Assembly: GCA_964641175.1 (NCBI GenBank)
Contig: CAZXLJ010000020.1
Location: forward strand, 1-36,481
DNA length: 36,481 nucleotides
Reading direction: 5' to 3'
DNA from: CAYNST01 sp964641175
GTDB lineage: Bacteria > Pseudomonadota > Gammaproteobacteria > Pseudomonadales > Cellvibrionaceae
A program made the translations under genes and the position numbers. Below are positions 17,798 through 25,153 of the stretch, in pieces. Within the stretch, counting starts at the first letter, position 1. Each line of letters starts with the position of its first letter. The notes below the pieces were generated by a model. It saw nothing but the letters and a program-made list of their open reading frames with translations, did not search any database and was not told the origin of the DNA.

Positions 17798-18187
17798 GTC
17801 AATTCTGTGCGACCGCCAGCAGAATCGCTCGAATAGATGCTTAGTCATTCAAATTGCCTGTGGGTTCCGTCTCCCACTTTCCTGCAGACGCCCTGCCTGC
17901 CGGGGTCCTCCGGCGGTGCTGCAACCGGGCTCAGCCTGAGTCTGCCTGTCCCGGGGCGGCTCAGCAGCCGACAGCCGGTTGATTTCGAGGGACAGCGTGC
18001 CATAAAGCGCAATATCAGTAAATTGGATCGCGGCGTCGCTCCGGAAACAAACGCTATATGAGAAGCCGACCACACCTTGGGGGCGCAATCGATGGGAATC
18101 ATAGTTTATTCTGGCCGGCCTTTTCCCGGATGGCGAGACCGGCTATCTGGCTCCGCTTCCCGCTGTGCTCGTTAATACGGAGATCCG

Positions 18188-19462
18188 ATGCAATTGATCA
18201 CAACTTTCCTGATTGTTTTCCTCTTCATGACGTCCGGAACCCTCAGTTCCGCCGCGGAAGGCGGTACCGGTAAGGCTGTCGCTTCGCCGGCGGAGGGCAG
18301 AAACTACCGGGTGGACTATCTGGTCAACTTCGAGCCCAAACATAAACGTGCGCGGGTTACCGTGGAAATCCCGCAAAACCGCTGGGTCAGGAAACTCACC
18401 TTCCATACTCACAAAGTCAAGCCAGACAATATCGACCACAATGGCAAGCTGGAACAGCGAGACGACGAGCTCGTCTGGACGCCGCCCCGAAAAAACGCCC
18501 GGCTGCAATATACCGTCAAGATCAATAAAATCCGTCGCGACGGCGCCTATGACGCATTTATAACGCCAGACTGGGTGCTGATGAGGGGGGACAGCCTTGT
18601 GCCGCCCGTGAAGGTCCGCCAGCGACGAGGTGCTCGTGCCGATGCGTATGTGAAGTTTTCCTTGCCCGACGGCTGGACGTCTGTCAACACGCCATGGCGT
18701 GTTGAAGACGAACGTAATTTCCGGATTATTAACAGCCGCCGCCTGTTTGCGAGACCCACCGGCTGGCTGGTGGCTGGCAAGCTGTCGACGCGGCGAGAAC
18801 AGCTTGGAACGACCAATCTGGCCATCAGTGCGCCGCGCGGGCACGATTTTCGTCCCATGCAGATTCTGAGCTTCCTGACGTTTATCTGGCCGACGATGGA
18901 GCAAGCCATCGATCAGCTTCCCGAGAATTTGCTCATCACCGGTGGTAACGAACCCTTCTGGCGCGGCGGTCTGTCAGGTCCCGATTCTTTGTATATGCAT
19001 AGCGGCCGTCCACTCATCGGTGAAGACGGTACGAGTACCCTGATCCATGAACTTTTCCATGTAGTAACCGGATTGCGCGGCAAGCCCGATCACGACTGGA
19101 TCGCTGAGGGCCTGGCCGAGTTTTACTCCGTCGACCTGCTGTATCGGGCTGGTGGTCTGTCCCAAATGCGCAGATCGCTCATCATGGAGAGCGTGAAGAG
19201 GCGGGCGGAGGGCGTTGCAAGCCTGCTGGTTCAGGAGAGCAAGGGGCCGATAACCGCCCGGGCGGTATGGCTGTTTGACGACCTTGACCAAGAGATAAAA
19301 CGGGCATCGCAGGACAAACTCGATATTGATGACCTGGTTAATCGCCTCGACTTGCCAGGCCGGGTGGATCTGCAAGATCTTCGGTCCGCATTTCGGGAGT
19401 TGACCGGTATCGCGTCAAAAACGCTGGAACACGAGATCCTGGAGCCGCCCAAGGCCCCGTGA
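18188..19462 (+). CDS. secreted gluzincin-type zinc metallopeptidase (424 aa)
   Basis: A Sec signal peptide (about 1-23, ending SSAAEG) is followed by a beta-rich domain (30-230) and a catalytic helix HELFH at 287-291. The WIAEGLAEFY motif comes 15 residues later; its Glu307 corresponds to the third zinc ligand in the NEGFA motif of M1/M61 peptidases. The overall plan (beta domain, HExxH, EGxAEF, C-terminal helices) fits a small M1/M61-like periplasmic or secreted peptidase, but no named subfamily is recognised. CGGAGATCC precedes the ATG. It is convergent with the bufferin operon, 51 bp away, and divergent from prc, with no clear operon partner. Confidence 0.72.
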   Translation: MQLITTFLIVFLFMTSGTLSSAAEGGTGKAVASPAEGRNYRVDYLVNFEPKHKRARVTVEIPQNRWVRKLTFHTHKVKPDNIDHNGKLEQRDDELVWTPPRKNARLQYTVKINKIRRDGAYDAFITPDWVLMRGDSLVPPVKVRQRRGARADAYVKFSLPDGWTSVNTPWRVEDERNFRIINSRRLFARPTGWLVAGKLSTRREQLGTTNLAISAPRGHDFRPMQILSFLTFIWPTMEQAIDQLPENLLITGGNEPFWRGGLSGPDSLYMHSGRPLIGEDGTSTLIHELFHVVTGLRGKPDHDWIAEGLAEFYSVDLLYRAGGLSQMRRSLIMESVKRRAEGVASLLVQESKGPITARAVWLFDDLDQEIKRASQDKLDIDDLVNRLDLPGRVDLQDLRSAFRELTGIASKTLEHEILEPPKAP

Positions 19463-19513
19463 TGGTCTCGCGGATTTCACCCGTGACAGGCACGGATTTA
19501 TGCGAGTGACGGG

Positions 19514-20266
19514 TCAAAAAGCCAGTTTTTCCACACGAATAACTTCGTTTGCAATGAAACTGGCGATGGCCTCCTTGATCTGACTGTCCTCGATCGGCGG
19601 TTCGCCAGCGGGCCACAGCTCGTGCATCGTCCTCGTGAGAGCGGCCGCGGTGCAGGGTGCCTGTGCAATAACCTGCAACAAAACTGCAGCCATTGGGTTG
19701 GCTTCCAGAAAGGCAACCCGGTCATCGCTGCGGCGGTAAACCAGCAGGCAGCACAGCGCAGGGCTCGCAGGCAGTGACTCGGGCGCGATGGTATGAACCG
19801 GCCACTGGTATTGCAGGTTCTTCAAGGTTGGATTTACATAAAGTGCCGATTCGTCGGTCAAGTCCCGGCTGCCTGGCAGGACCTCCTCCGGCTGGGAATC
19901 CACCACCAGTTCGATCCATTCGTAATGCAGTAGCTCTGTCAGCCAGGGCGGAACGCCGACCGGTTCATGCTCCTGGACAAATGCGATGAACTGCTCGGGT
20001 ATGTCCCGGAAGTAGGGGCTTGCGCAGCGCGTCTCCTGGAAAAACGCGTCGCAGAGACGGTGCCATTGCTCCTCCGAAAGAACCCGCCTGGCTACTGGAA
20101 AGCAACGGTTGATAAACCCGCAGAGATTGTTGAAAAGCAACGCCCGGTAAATCGCGGTGGCAGGGGGCTCATCGTCAGATATTACTGTTCTGATGCCGCG
20201 GAGCCGCTCACTGAAGGATCTCTGAAATTGCTGGAGTCCGGTCGGAACGTCTCGTTGTTCAGTCAT
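19514..20266 (-). CDS. DUF2063 (HvfC/BufC family) MNIO partner protein (250 aa)
   Basis: The N-terminal DUF2063 domain is recognisable: LQQFQRSFSERLRG, then AIYRALLFNNLCGFINRCFPV, FFQETRCASPYFRDIPEQFIAFV and a LLHYEWIEL helix. The C-terminal winged-helix-like half is more variable. DUF2063 proteins act as substrate-recruiting partners of DUF692/MNIO enzymes, binding the precursor peptide leader. The ATG overlaps the stop of the upstream MNIO gene by 8 bp, so the two are translationally coupled. Last gene of the operon; there is no DoxX-like membrane gene (often found as a fourth gene in such clusters) next to it. Confidence 0.9.
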   Translation of the reverse strand: MTEQRDVPTGLQQFQRSFSERLRGIRTVISDDEPPATAIYRALLFNNLCGFINRCFPVARRVLSEEQWHRLCDAFFQETRCASPYFRDIPEQFIAFVQEHEPVGVPPWLTELLHYEWIELVVDSQPEEVLPGSRDLTDESALYVNPTLKNLQYQWPVHTIAPESLPASPALCCLLVYRRSDDRVAFLEANPMAAVLLQVIAQAPCTAAALTRTMHELWPAGEPPIEDSQIKEAIASFIANEVIRVEKLAF

Positions 20267-21143
20267 GATTCGTGGTTTGGCTGTGGTTCGCGGTTAAATC
20301 ATGGAAAGGCCGATGACCGGACTGCAGTGACCGTATCCTCGACAACTCTCCTTGAATCTCCCGGAAGGCGGGGAAGTTGAAATCCCGCTCCAGGCAAGTG
20401 GGCACCTGATCAGCGGACTGCGGCAGGTGACGGTAGGTATTTTCCAATAACGACCACACCGGGTCGATGACGGCGGCACCATGGGTATCGGTTATCCAGC
20501 CATCGGTATCGACATAGTGACCGGCCACATGAAGGTAGCAGACACGCTCCAGGGGCAGGGCGGCAAGGAAGGCCTCGGCGTCGTAACTCATGTTGCGACT
20601 GTTTACATACAGATTGTTGACATCCAGATGCAGCAGGCAGTCCGATTCGCGGACGACCTCATTAATAAAGTCCACTTCGCTCATGTCGCTGCCTTCAGGC
20701 AGCAGGTAATAGGAACTGTTTTCTATGCCGATGCGCTGTCCCAGAAAATCCTGTACCTGACGAACGCGTCCGGCAATCCATCGGGCCGTGTCCCGATTAA
20801 ATGGCAATGGCAGCAAATCGTACAGATGACCATCGTAACTGCACCAGGACAGGTGCTCGGTATAGAGGGGGATCTGATGATCACTCATGAACTGGCGGAT
20901 ATGTGCGAGCAGATTCCGGTCAAGCGGGTCGGTGCTTCCAAGGGACAGCGACAGGCCATGACAGACAAACGGATATCTTTCCGTGTAACGACGCAAATCG
21001 CGAGCGAAACGACCCCCCAACTGTATCCAGTTCTCCGGTGCGACTTCGAAAAACTGGATTCCGCTCAGGTCGGCCGTGTCCAAGGCCGCAAGCAGTTCCC
21101 GGCGAAAGCCGAGGCCGGCACCGCGCAAGGGCCGGGCACTCAT
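20259..21143 (-). CDS. DUF692 / MNIO family multinuclear iron oxidative enzyme (BufB/HvfB-like, 294 aa)
   Basis: TIM-barrel enzyme of the MNIO family (MbnB, BufB1, HvfB), which uses two or three irons and O2 to modify cysteines of ribosomally made peptides. Expected metal-ligand motifs are visible in order: CHGLSLSLG (His), YTEHLSW (Glu-His), GIENSSYYL (Glu, Asn), LHLDVNNLYVN (Asp, Asn), YLHVAGHY (His), TDTHG (Asp, His) and CLERDFNFP (Glu). ATG at 21143 was preferred over the ATG at 21158 because GGAGC sits 9 nt before it, while the upstream ATG has no ribosome-binding site. It is encoded between the precursor and the DUF2063 partner. Likely converts EGKCGE-type cysteines of the precursor to thiooxazole-like copper ligands. 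Confidence 0.92.
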   Translation of the reverse strand: MSARPLRGAGLGFRRELLAALDTADLSGIQFFEVAPENWIQLGGRFARDLRRYTERYPFVCHGLSLSLGSTDPLDRNLLAHIRQFMSDHQIPLYTEHLSWCSYDGHLYDLLPLPFNRDTARWIAGRVRQVQDFLGQRIGIENSSYYLLPEGSDMSEVDFINEVVRESDCLLHLDVNNLYVNSRNMSYDAEAFLAALPLERVCYLHVAGHYVDTDGWITDTHGAAVIDPVWSLLENTYRHLPQSADQVPTCLERDFNFPAFREIQGELSRIRSLQSGHRPFHDLTANHSQTTNHD

Positions 21144-21193
21144 GTCTGAAAGCTCCATCGGTAGCTGGGCTGGATAAAGGGAAAGTGACCCGA

Positions 21194-21529
21194 TTAGATC
21201 GACCCCCCGCAGGCGCCCTCACCACATTTGCCTTCTTTACTCTTTTCCGCTTTGGTGGACTTTTCTTCCTTGTCGTGCGCGCCGCACATGCCTTCACCAC
21301 TTTTGGCTTCCTTGTCTTTGGCATCATCTTTGGTGGCTTTTTCTTTAGTGGTTTTGGCGCCGCATTTGGCTTCGCCGCATTTACCTTCTGCTCCTTTTTC
21401 CGCAGCAGCGACCTGGTAGCCCTGGCCCAGATCCGTGACAGCGAAAGGGCTGTCTGCAGCGTTGGCGCCGGCGGATGCCAGGCTGACAATTGAACCCAGG
21501 GTAAGAGTGCCAATCAGCGTTTTTTTCAT
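21194..21529 (-). CDS. bufferin-type (BufA/HvfA) cysteine-rich precursor peptide (111 aa)
   Basis: A Sec signal peptide (MKKTLIGTLTLGSIVSLASA, cleavage after ANA at residue 24) is followed by a Lys/Glu/Ala-rich low-complexity region. It has five cysteines at 51, 56, 82, 102 and 107, in EGKCGEAKCGAK, GEGMCGAH and EGKCGEGACGG contexts. This is the DUF2282-like/HvfA pattern of bufferins and oxazolins, periplasmic RiPPs whose cysteines are modified by an MNIO and bind copper. ATG at 21529 was chosen because AGGA lies 9-12 nt upstream and it opens the signal peptide; an in-frame ATG at 21580 would spoil it. First gene of the bufABC operon, 50 bp before the MNIO gene. Confidence 0.9.
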   Translation of the reverse strand: MKKTLIGTLTLGSIVSLASAGANAADSPFAVTDLGQGYQVAAAEKGAEGKCGEAKCGAKTTKEKATKDDAKDKEAKSGEGMCGAHDKEEKSTKAEKSKEGKCGEGACGGSI

Positions 21530-21780
21530 TCCAGATTCCTCATGATTGATGGTGACGCCACCGTACGTGGCTTGTGGCAATCGATTTGAATTGCATGGTC
21601 GAATAGCAGGCGAGCAGATGCGGCTGCATTGTCTGGCGTTTTCGTATCCGGACGCAAGAGTGAACTTCTCAAACCGTCAGCCTGTGAGGAGGATGACACC
21701 GTTCCGATCCGGCGTGCCTGGCTGCAAGGACACGAAGAAAATGTGCTGTAATAGACAAAACCCCCGCCTGGACATTTTCT
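21530..21780. promoter_or_regulatory. divergent regulatory region, bufferin operon / CDF-bd oxidase
   Basis: 251 bp separate the two start codons, so both operons must be driven from here. On the minus strand a GGAAC followed 18-19 bp later by GGCTGA loosely resembles an extracytoplasmic-function sigma promoter; Caulobacter bufferins are driven by such a factor. The match is too weak to call. No clear sigma70 pair or metal-regulator palindrome was found. Confidence 0.3.
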
Positions 21781-22746
21781 ATGCATCAGCATAGCCACCA
21801 CAAGCCTGATCACCACAGACGCGGCCAGCACCCGCACAGCCATCACAAGCACAGCCACGGTTGTAAACACTCGGGTGATAATCCGATCGCCTGGGCATTT
21901 TTCCTGAATCTGGGGTTCACGGTTATCGAACTGGTTGGCGGGATGATCACCAACAGTACCGCCATTATGGCCGATGCGGTGCATGATCTCGGGGATACGC
22001 TGGCAATCGGACTGGCCTGGTGGCTGCAAGGCTACAGCGTTCGCCAGGCTGATGCGAAATTCAGTTACGGCTATCGACGATTCTCCCTGCTTGGTGCGCT
22101 CATCAGTGGGGTATTACTGATTGCGGCATCGGCCTGGGTATTGAGTGTATCCATTCCGCGACTCGGTGATCCGGTCATGCCGCATACGGAAGGAATGCTG
22201 CTCCTGGCGATTGTGGGGATCGCCGTCAACGGTTACGCTGCGTATCGGCTCAGTCGGGGAAAATCCCTAAACGAAAAGGCGCTCAACTGGCATTTGCTGG
22301 AGGACGTTTTAGGTTGGGTGGCCGTGCTGATGGTCGCCGTGACGTTGCAATTTTTTGACTGGCCCATCCTCGATCCGGCACTGTCTGTTATCTTCACTGT
22401 TTTTATTGCGTTTAACGTGACCAGACTCCTGGCCCAGACTGCCAAGGTATTCTTTCAGGCCGTTCCCGACGAAATCGCACATCGGCAGATTGTGGCTGTA
22501 CTGCAAGAGCTTCATGATGTGGAAGATGTCCACGATGTACATTTCTGGTCTCTAGATGGCGAAGCGCACGTATTGACAGTGCATATCCTCGTGGATCGGG
22601 ATCTCGATGCCCATCAGCAAAAGGATCTCAAGGCCCGGGTTGCAGCATCGCTGGCCAGGTTCAATCTGGTGCACACCACCGTGGAACTGGAATTCCCGGG
22701 AGAAAGCTGCAGGGATGAACTCGCCAGACCCGCAAACCATAGTTGA
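21781..22746 (+). CDS. cation diffusion facilitator family metal exporter (321 aa)
   Basis: Inner-membrane antiporter exporting Zn2+ or a similar divalent ion in exchange for protons. The N-terminus (residues 2-30) is extremely His-rich and probably binds metal in the cytosol. Six membrane segments carry the tetrahedral site as HxxxD in TM2 (His68, Asp72) and HxxxD in TM5 (His171, Asp175), the pattern of zinc-selective ZitB-like members. A cytosolic ferredoxin-like C-terminal domain follows, with VHDVHFWSLDG and LTVHILVD. The gene ends 10 bp before cydA/cioA, so it likely shares its mRNA, and it is divergent from the copper-bufferin operon. Substrate (Zn versus Ni, Co or Cd) is not decided by sequence. 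Confidence 0.9.
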   Translation: MHQHSHHKPDHHRRGQHPHSHHKHSHGCKHSGDNPIAWAFFLNLGFTVIELVGGMITNSTAIMADAVHDLGDTLAIGLAWWLQGYSVRQADAKFSYGYRRFSLLGALISGVLLIAASAWVLSVSIPRLGDPVMPHTEGMLLLAIVGIAVNGYAAYRLSRGKSLNEKALNWHLLEDVLGWVAVLMVAVTLQFFDWPILDPALSVIFTVFIAFNVTRLLAQTAKVFFQAVPDEIAHRQIVAVLQELHDVEDVHDVHFWSLDGEAHVLTVHILVDRDLDAHQQKDLKARVAASLARFNLVHTTVELEFPGESCRDELARPANHS

Positions 22747-22756
22747 AGGTGCCTAT

Positions 22757-24112
22757 ATGGATCTGGATCCTCTTGTACTGGCCCGCGTGCAATTTGCGGC
22801 CAACATCAGTTTTCACATTCTCTTTCCGAGTACGACCATAGGCCTTTGCTGGCTGCTACTTTACTTCCGCACCCGTTTCACGCTCTCGGGCGATCAGGAC
22901 TGGGAGTACGCCTATAATTTTTGGGTAAAAATATTTGCACTGACCTTCGCGCTGGGGGTGGTATCGGGGCTCACCATGAGCTTCCAGTTTGGTACTAACT
23001 GGCCGGGTTTTATGGACCGGGCAGGTAACATCGCCGGCCCCTTGCTGGGGTATGAGGTTCTCACCGCGTTTTTTCTGGAAGCGTCATTTCTCGGAATCAT
23101 GCTCTTCGGCAAGAATAGAGTATCGAATCGTGCGCATCTGACGGCGACTGCGCTGGTTGCCATCGGCACGACCTTCTCGGCTTTCTGGATCATGAGTCTT
23201 AATGCCTGGATGCAGACTCCGAGCGGTTATTACGAGGTGGATGGCGTCTTGATGGTGGAGAGCTGGAGGGACGTCATCTTCAATCCGTCTTTTCCCCACC
23301 GCCTGATTCACATGCTGCTCGCATCGTTGCTAACGAGCGCATTTTTTGTCGCCGGCATCAGCGCCTGGCGGGTGCGGCGAGGCAGAGCGGGGCCGGGCAC
23401 CTGGAAAGTAATCCGCTCCGGCGTCTATCTGGCAGCAATCGTTGCACCGCTACAAATTGCTGCCGGTGACTGGCTCGGTCTGAATACCTTGAAGCACCAG
23501 CCCGCAAAAATCGCCGCTGTCGAAGCCGTTTGGGAGACTGAGAAAGGCGCTGGCTTTACGGTGTTCGGTTTCCCCAACGAGGCTGAAAAGCGCACGGATT
23601 TTGCGATACGCATCCCCAAGGCAGCCAGTCTGATACTGACTCATGACCTTGACGGTGAATTGCAGGGCCTCAATGAATTCGGTGAAGATCATCCTCCCGT
23701 AGCGATTGTCTTCTGGAGCTTTCGGGTCATGGTGGGTGTCGGCGTGCTGATGCTGTTGGTATCCTGGTGGGGGGTATATCGCTTGCTGCGCAAAAGCCGC
23801 TTCGACAAGGCCCTGCTGGTTGCTTTGTCCTGGATGGCCTTCTCCGGCTGGGTCGCGGTCTTGGCAGGATGGTATGTGACCGAGATAGGACGGCAGCCGT
23901 GGATTGTCTATGGAGTCATAAGGACTGCCGAGGTGGTTGCTGGACATTCCGGCGGAATGGTGCTCACTACGCTCCTGGGGTATCTCGCGCTTTACGCATT
24001 TCTGCTCGTCTCCTACATCCTCACTCTTAACTATATGGCGTCGAAACCTGCTCAATCGATGACACAGGAGCAACAGATGAAAAAGACTGCTGACCGGTTC
24101 GGAGGGCGCTGA
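22757..24112 (+). CDS. cioA: cytochrome bd-type (CioA) quinol oxidase subunit I (451 aa)
   Basis: Subunit I of a copper-free quinol oxidase that reduces O2 to water without pumping protons. The haem b595 ligand is His20 in the helix ARVQFAANISFHILFPS. The haem b558 His lies in SFPHRLIHMLLAS, and the GRQPW motif is present. At 451 aa it lacks the long Q-loop insertion of E. coli CydA (522 aa), placing it in the short-Q-loop CioA-like group, whose members can be cyanide-tolerant. ATG at 22757 (AAGG 9 nt upstream) was chosen over an in-frame ATG at 22607 that would run through the CDF gene. It is separated from cioB by one base. Confidence 0.93.
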   Translation: MDLDPLVLARVQFAANISFHILFPSTTIGLCWLLLYFRTRFTLSGDQDWEYAYNFWVKIFALTFALGVVSGLTMSFQFGTNWPGFMDRAGNIAGPLLGYEVLTAFFLEASFLGIMLFGKNRVSNRAHLTATALVAIGTTFSAFWIMSLNAWMQTPSGYYEVDGVLMVESWRDVIFNPSFPHRLIHMLLASLLTSAFFVAGISAWRVRRGRAGPGTWKVIRSGVYLAAIVAPLQIAAGDWLGLNTLKHQPAKIAAVEAVWETEKGAGFTVFGFPNEAEKRTDFAIRIPKAASLILTHDLDGELQGLNEFGEDHPPVAIVFWSFRVMVGVGVLMLLVSWWGVYRLLRKSRFDKALLVALSWMAFSGWVAVLAGWYVTEIGRQPWIVYGVIRTAEVVAGHSGGMVLTTLLGYLALYAFLLVSYILTLNYMASKPAQSMTQEQQMKKTADRFGGR

Positions 24113-24113
24113 C

Positions 24114-25112
24114 ATGGAATGGGAATCATGGTTACCGCTGTTCTTTCTGGCTGTAATGGGGCTGGCACTCCTGGTTTATATCCTGCTCGACGGCTACGAC
24201 CTGGGTATCGGCATACTCCTGCCCTTTGCCGACGATGATCAAAAGGATCAGATGATCGCCACCATTGGTCCTTTCTGGGATGCCAATGAAACCTGGATTG
24301 TCCTCGGTATCGGGGTGTTACTGATCGCTTTTCCCAAAGCCCACGGTGTCATTCTCACCTCGTTGTATCTGCCGGTGACGCTGATGCTGTTCGGTCTGAT
24401 TCTTCGTGGCGTCGCCTTTGATTTTCGTGTTAAGGCGGAGGTAAAGTTCCGGCACCGCTGGAACCGTCTTTTTTTTCTCGGCTCGCTGCTCGCGGCGGTC
24501 TCACAGGGCTGGATGCTGGGAGCTTATGTCATGGGACTGGAGAGCAGTTGGATGGCACGCGGCTTTTCCTTCGCGATTGCTCTGACTTTGCCCGCCCTTT
24601 ACATCATGCTGGGTTGCGGTTGGCTGTTCATCAAGGTGGATGGTGCACTCTACGAAAAAGCCGCGTACTGGGCGCGGCGCACGTTTTTGCCCCTGGGACT
24701 GGGACTTTTTACCATTTCGATTGCTACACCCATCGCTAGCGAGGCAATTGCCGGCAAATGGTTTTCTTTGCCAGCTGCGATCGGTTTGTTGCCCATTCCG
24801 GTGACAACCGTAGTCGCCTACATGGCATTGGGATGGATACTTCACAAGTCCGAATTGCTGCAAGCCGGATACGGCTGGATGGTATTTGTGGCTATGGTTG
24901 TGATCTGCGTAATGGCGTCGCTGGGTCTTGCATACAGTATTTATCCCGATATCGTAATTGACAGGCTGACCATTGCAGAAACGGCCGCGTCGATCACGTC
25001 TCTCAAATTTGTATTTGTGGGGGTGATCATTGTTGTACCGTTGATTGCCTGGTACACATTTTTCATATACCGCATATTCTGGGGCAAGGCGACGTCGCTT
25101 AGTTACGAATAG
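24114..25112 (+). CDS. cioB: cytochrome bd-type (CioB) quinol oxidase subunit II (332 aa)
   Basis: Subunit II of the bd oxidase, an eight-to-nine-helix inner-membrane protein. The family start (LLVYILLDGYDLGIGIL), the PFWDANETWIVLG motif and LRGVAFDFRVK are all present. The start codon follows the cioA stop after a single base, so the two are translationally coupled. No small third subunit (CydX/CydZ-like) was found between cioB and the convergent pta gene; only 31 bp remain. Confidence 0.94.
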   Translation: MEWESWLPLFFLAVMGLALLVYILLDGYDLGIGILLPFADDDQKDQMIATIGPFWDANETWIVLGIGVLLIAFPKAHGVILTSLYLPVTLMLFGLILRGVAFDFRVKAEVKFRHRWNRLFFLGSLLAAVSQGWMLGAYVMGLESSWMARGFSFAIALTLPALYIMLGCGWLFIKVDGALYEKAAYWARRTFLPLGLGLFTISIATPIASEAIAGKWFSLPAAIGLLPIPVTTVVAYMALGWILHKSELLQAGYGWMVFVAMVVICVMASLGLAYSIYPDIVIDRLTIAETAASITSLKFVFVGVIIVVPLIAWYTFFIYRIFWGKATSLSYE

Positions 25113-25134
25113 TTGCTACCGGGGCGGCTGACTG

Positions 25135-25153
25135 TCAGGGCGTTCAGCCCTGA
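25135..25153. terminator. hairpin between convergent cioB and pta
   Basis: TCAGGGC (25135-25141) pairs perfectly with GCCCTGA (25147-25153) around GTTCA; the pta stop codon lies in the loop. It sits where a bidirectional terminator is needed, but there is no T-run on either strand. Confidence 0.4.

Larger units (their letters stand above)
17698..18187. other. 490-bp intergenic region between prc and a secreted peptidase
   Basis: Divergent spacer. It holds a possible prc promoter (17740-17768), an inverted repeat (17767-17797) and, at the right edge, CGGAGATCC as ribosome-binding site for the gene at 18188. ORFs of 74-85 codons between 17837 and 18102 on both strands resemble nothing recognisable and have no good start context. 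About 300 bp of it (17800-18100) is unexplained. Confidence 0.45.

Noticed and set aside
17837..18102. Overlapping ORFs of 74-85 codons on both strands upstream of the secreted peptidase
   Set aside because: High-GC intergenic sequence with no ribosome-binding sites or recognisable domains; several frames are open at once. No match to a known structured RNA could be seen.
920..21400. Many long shadow ORFs opposite DUF349, M48, pta, prc and bufferin genes
   Set aside because: They follow the codon bias of the true gene on the other strand and encode no recognisable domains.
21581..21780. ECF-sigma-like GGAAC ... GGCTGA on the minus strand upstream of the bufferin operon
   Set aside because: Spacing (18-19 bp) and -10 match are poor, and such short motifs occur by chance.
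22607..22756. 50-residue N-terminal extension of CioA
   Set aside because: It lies inside the CDF gene in another frame; the family N-terminus and a ribosome-binding site support the ATG at 22757.
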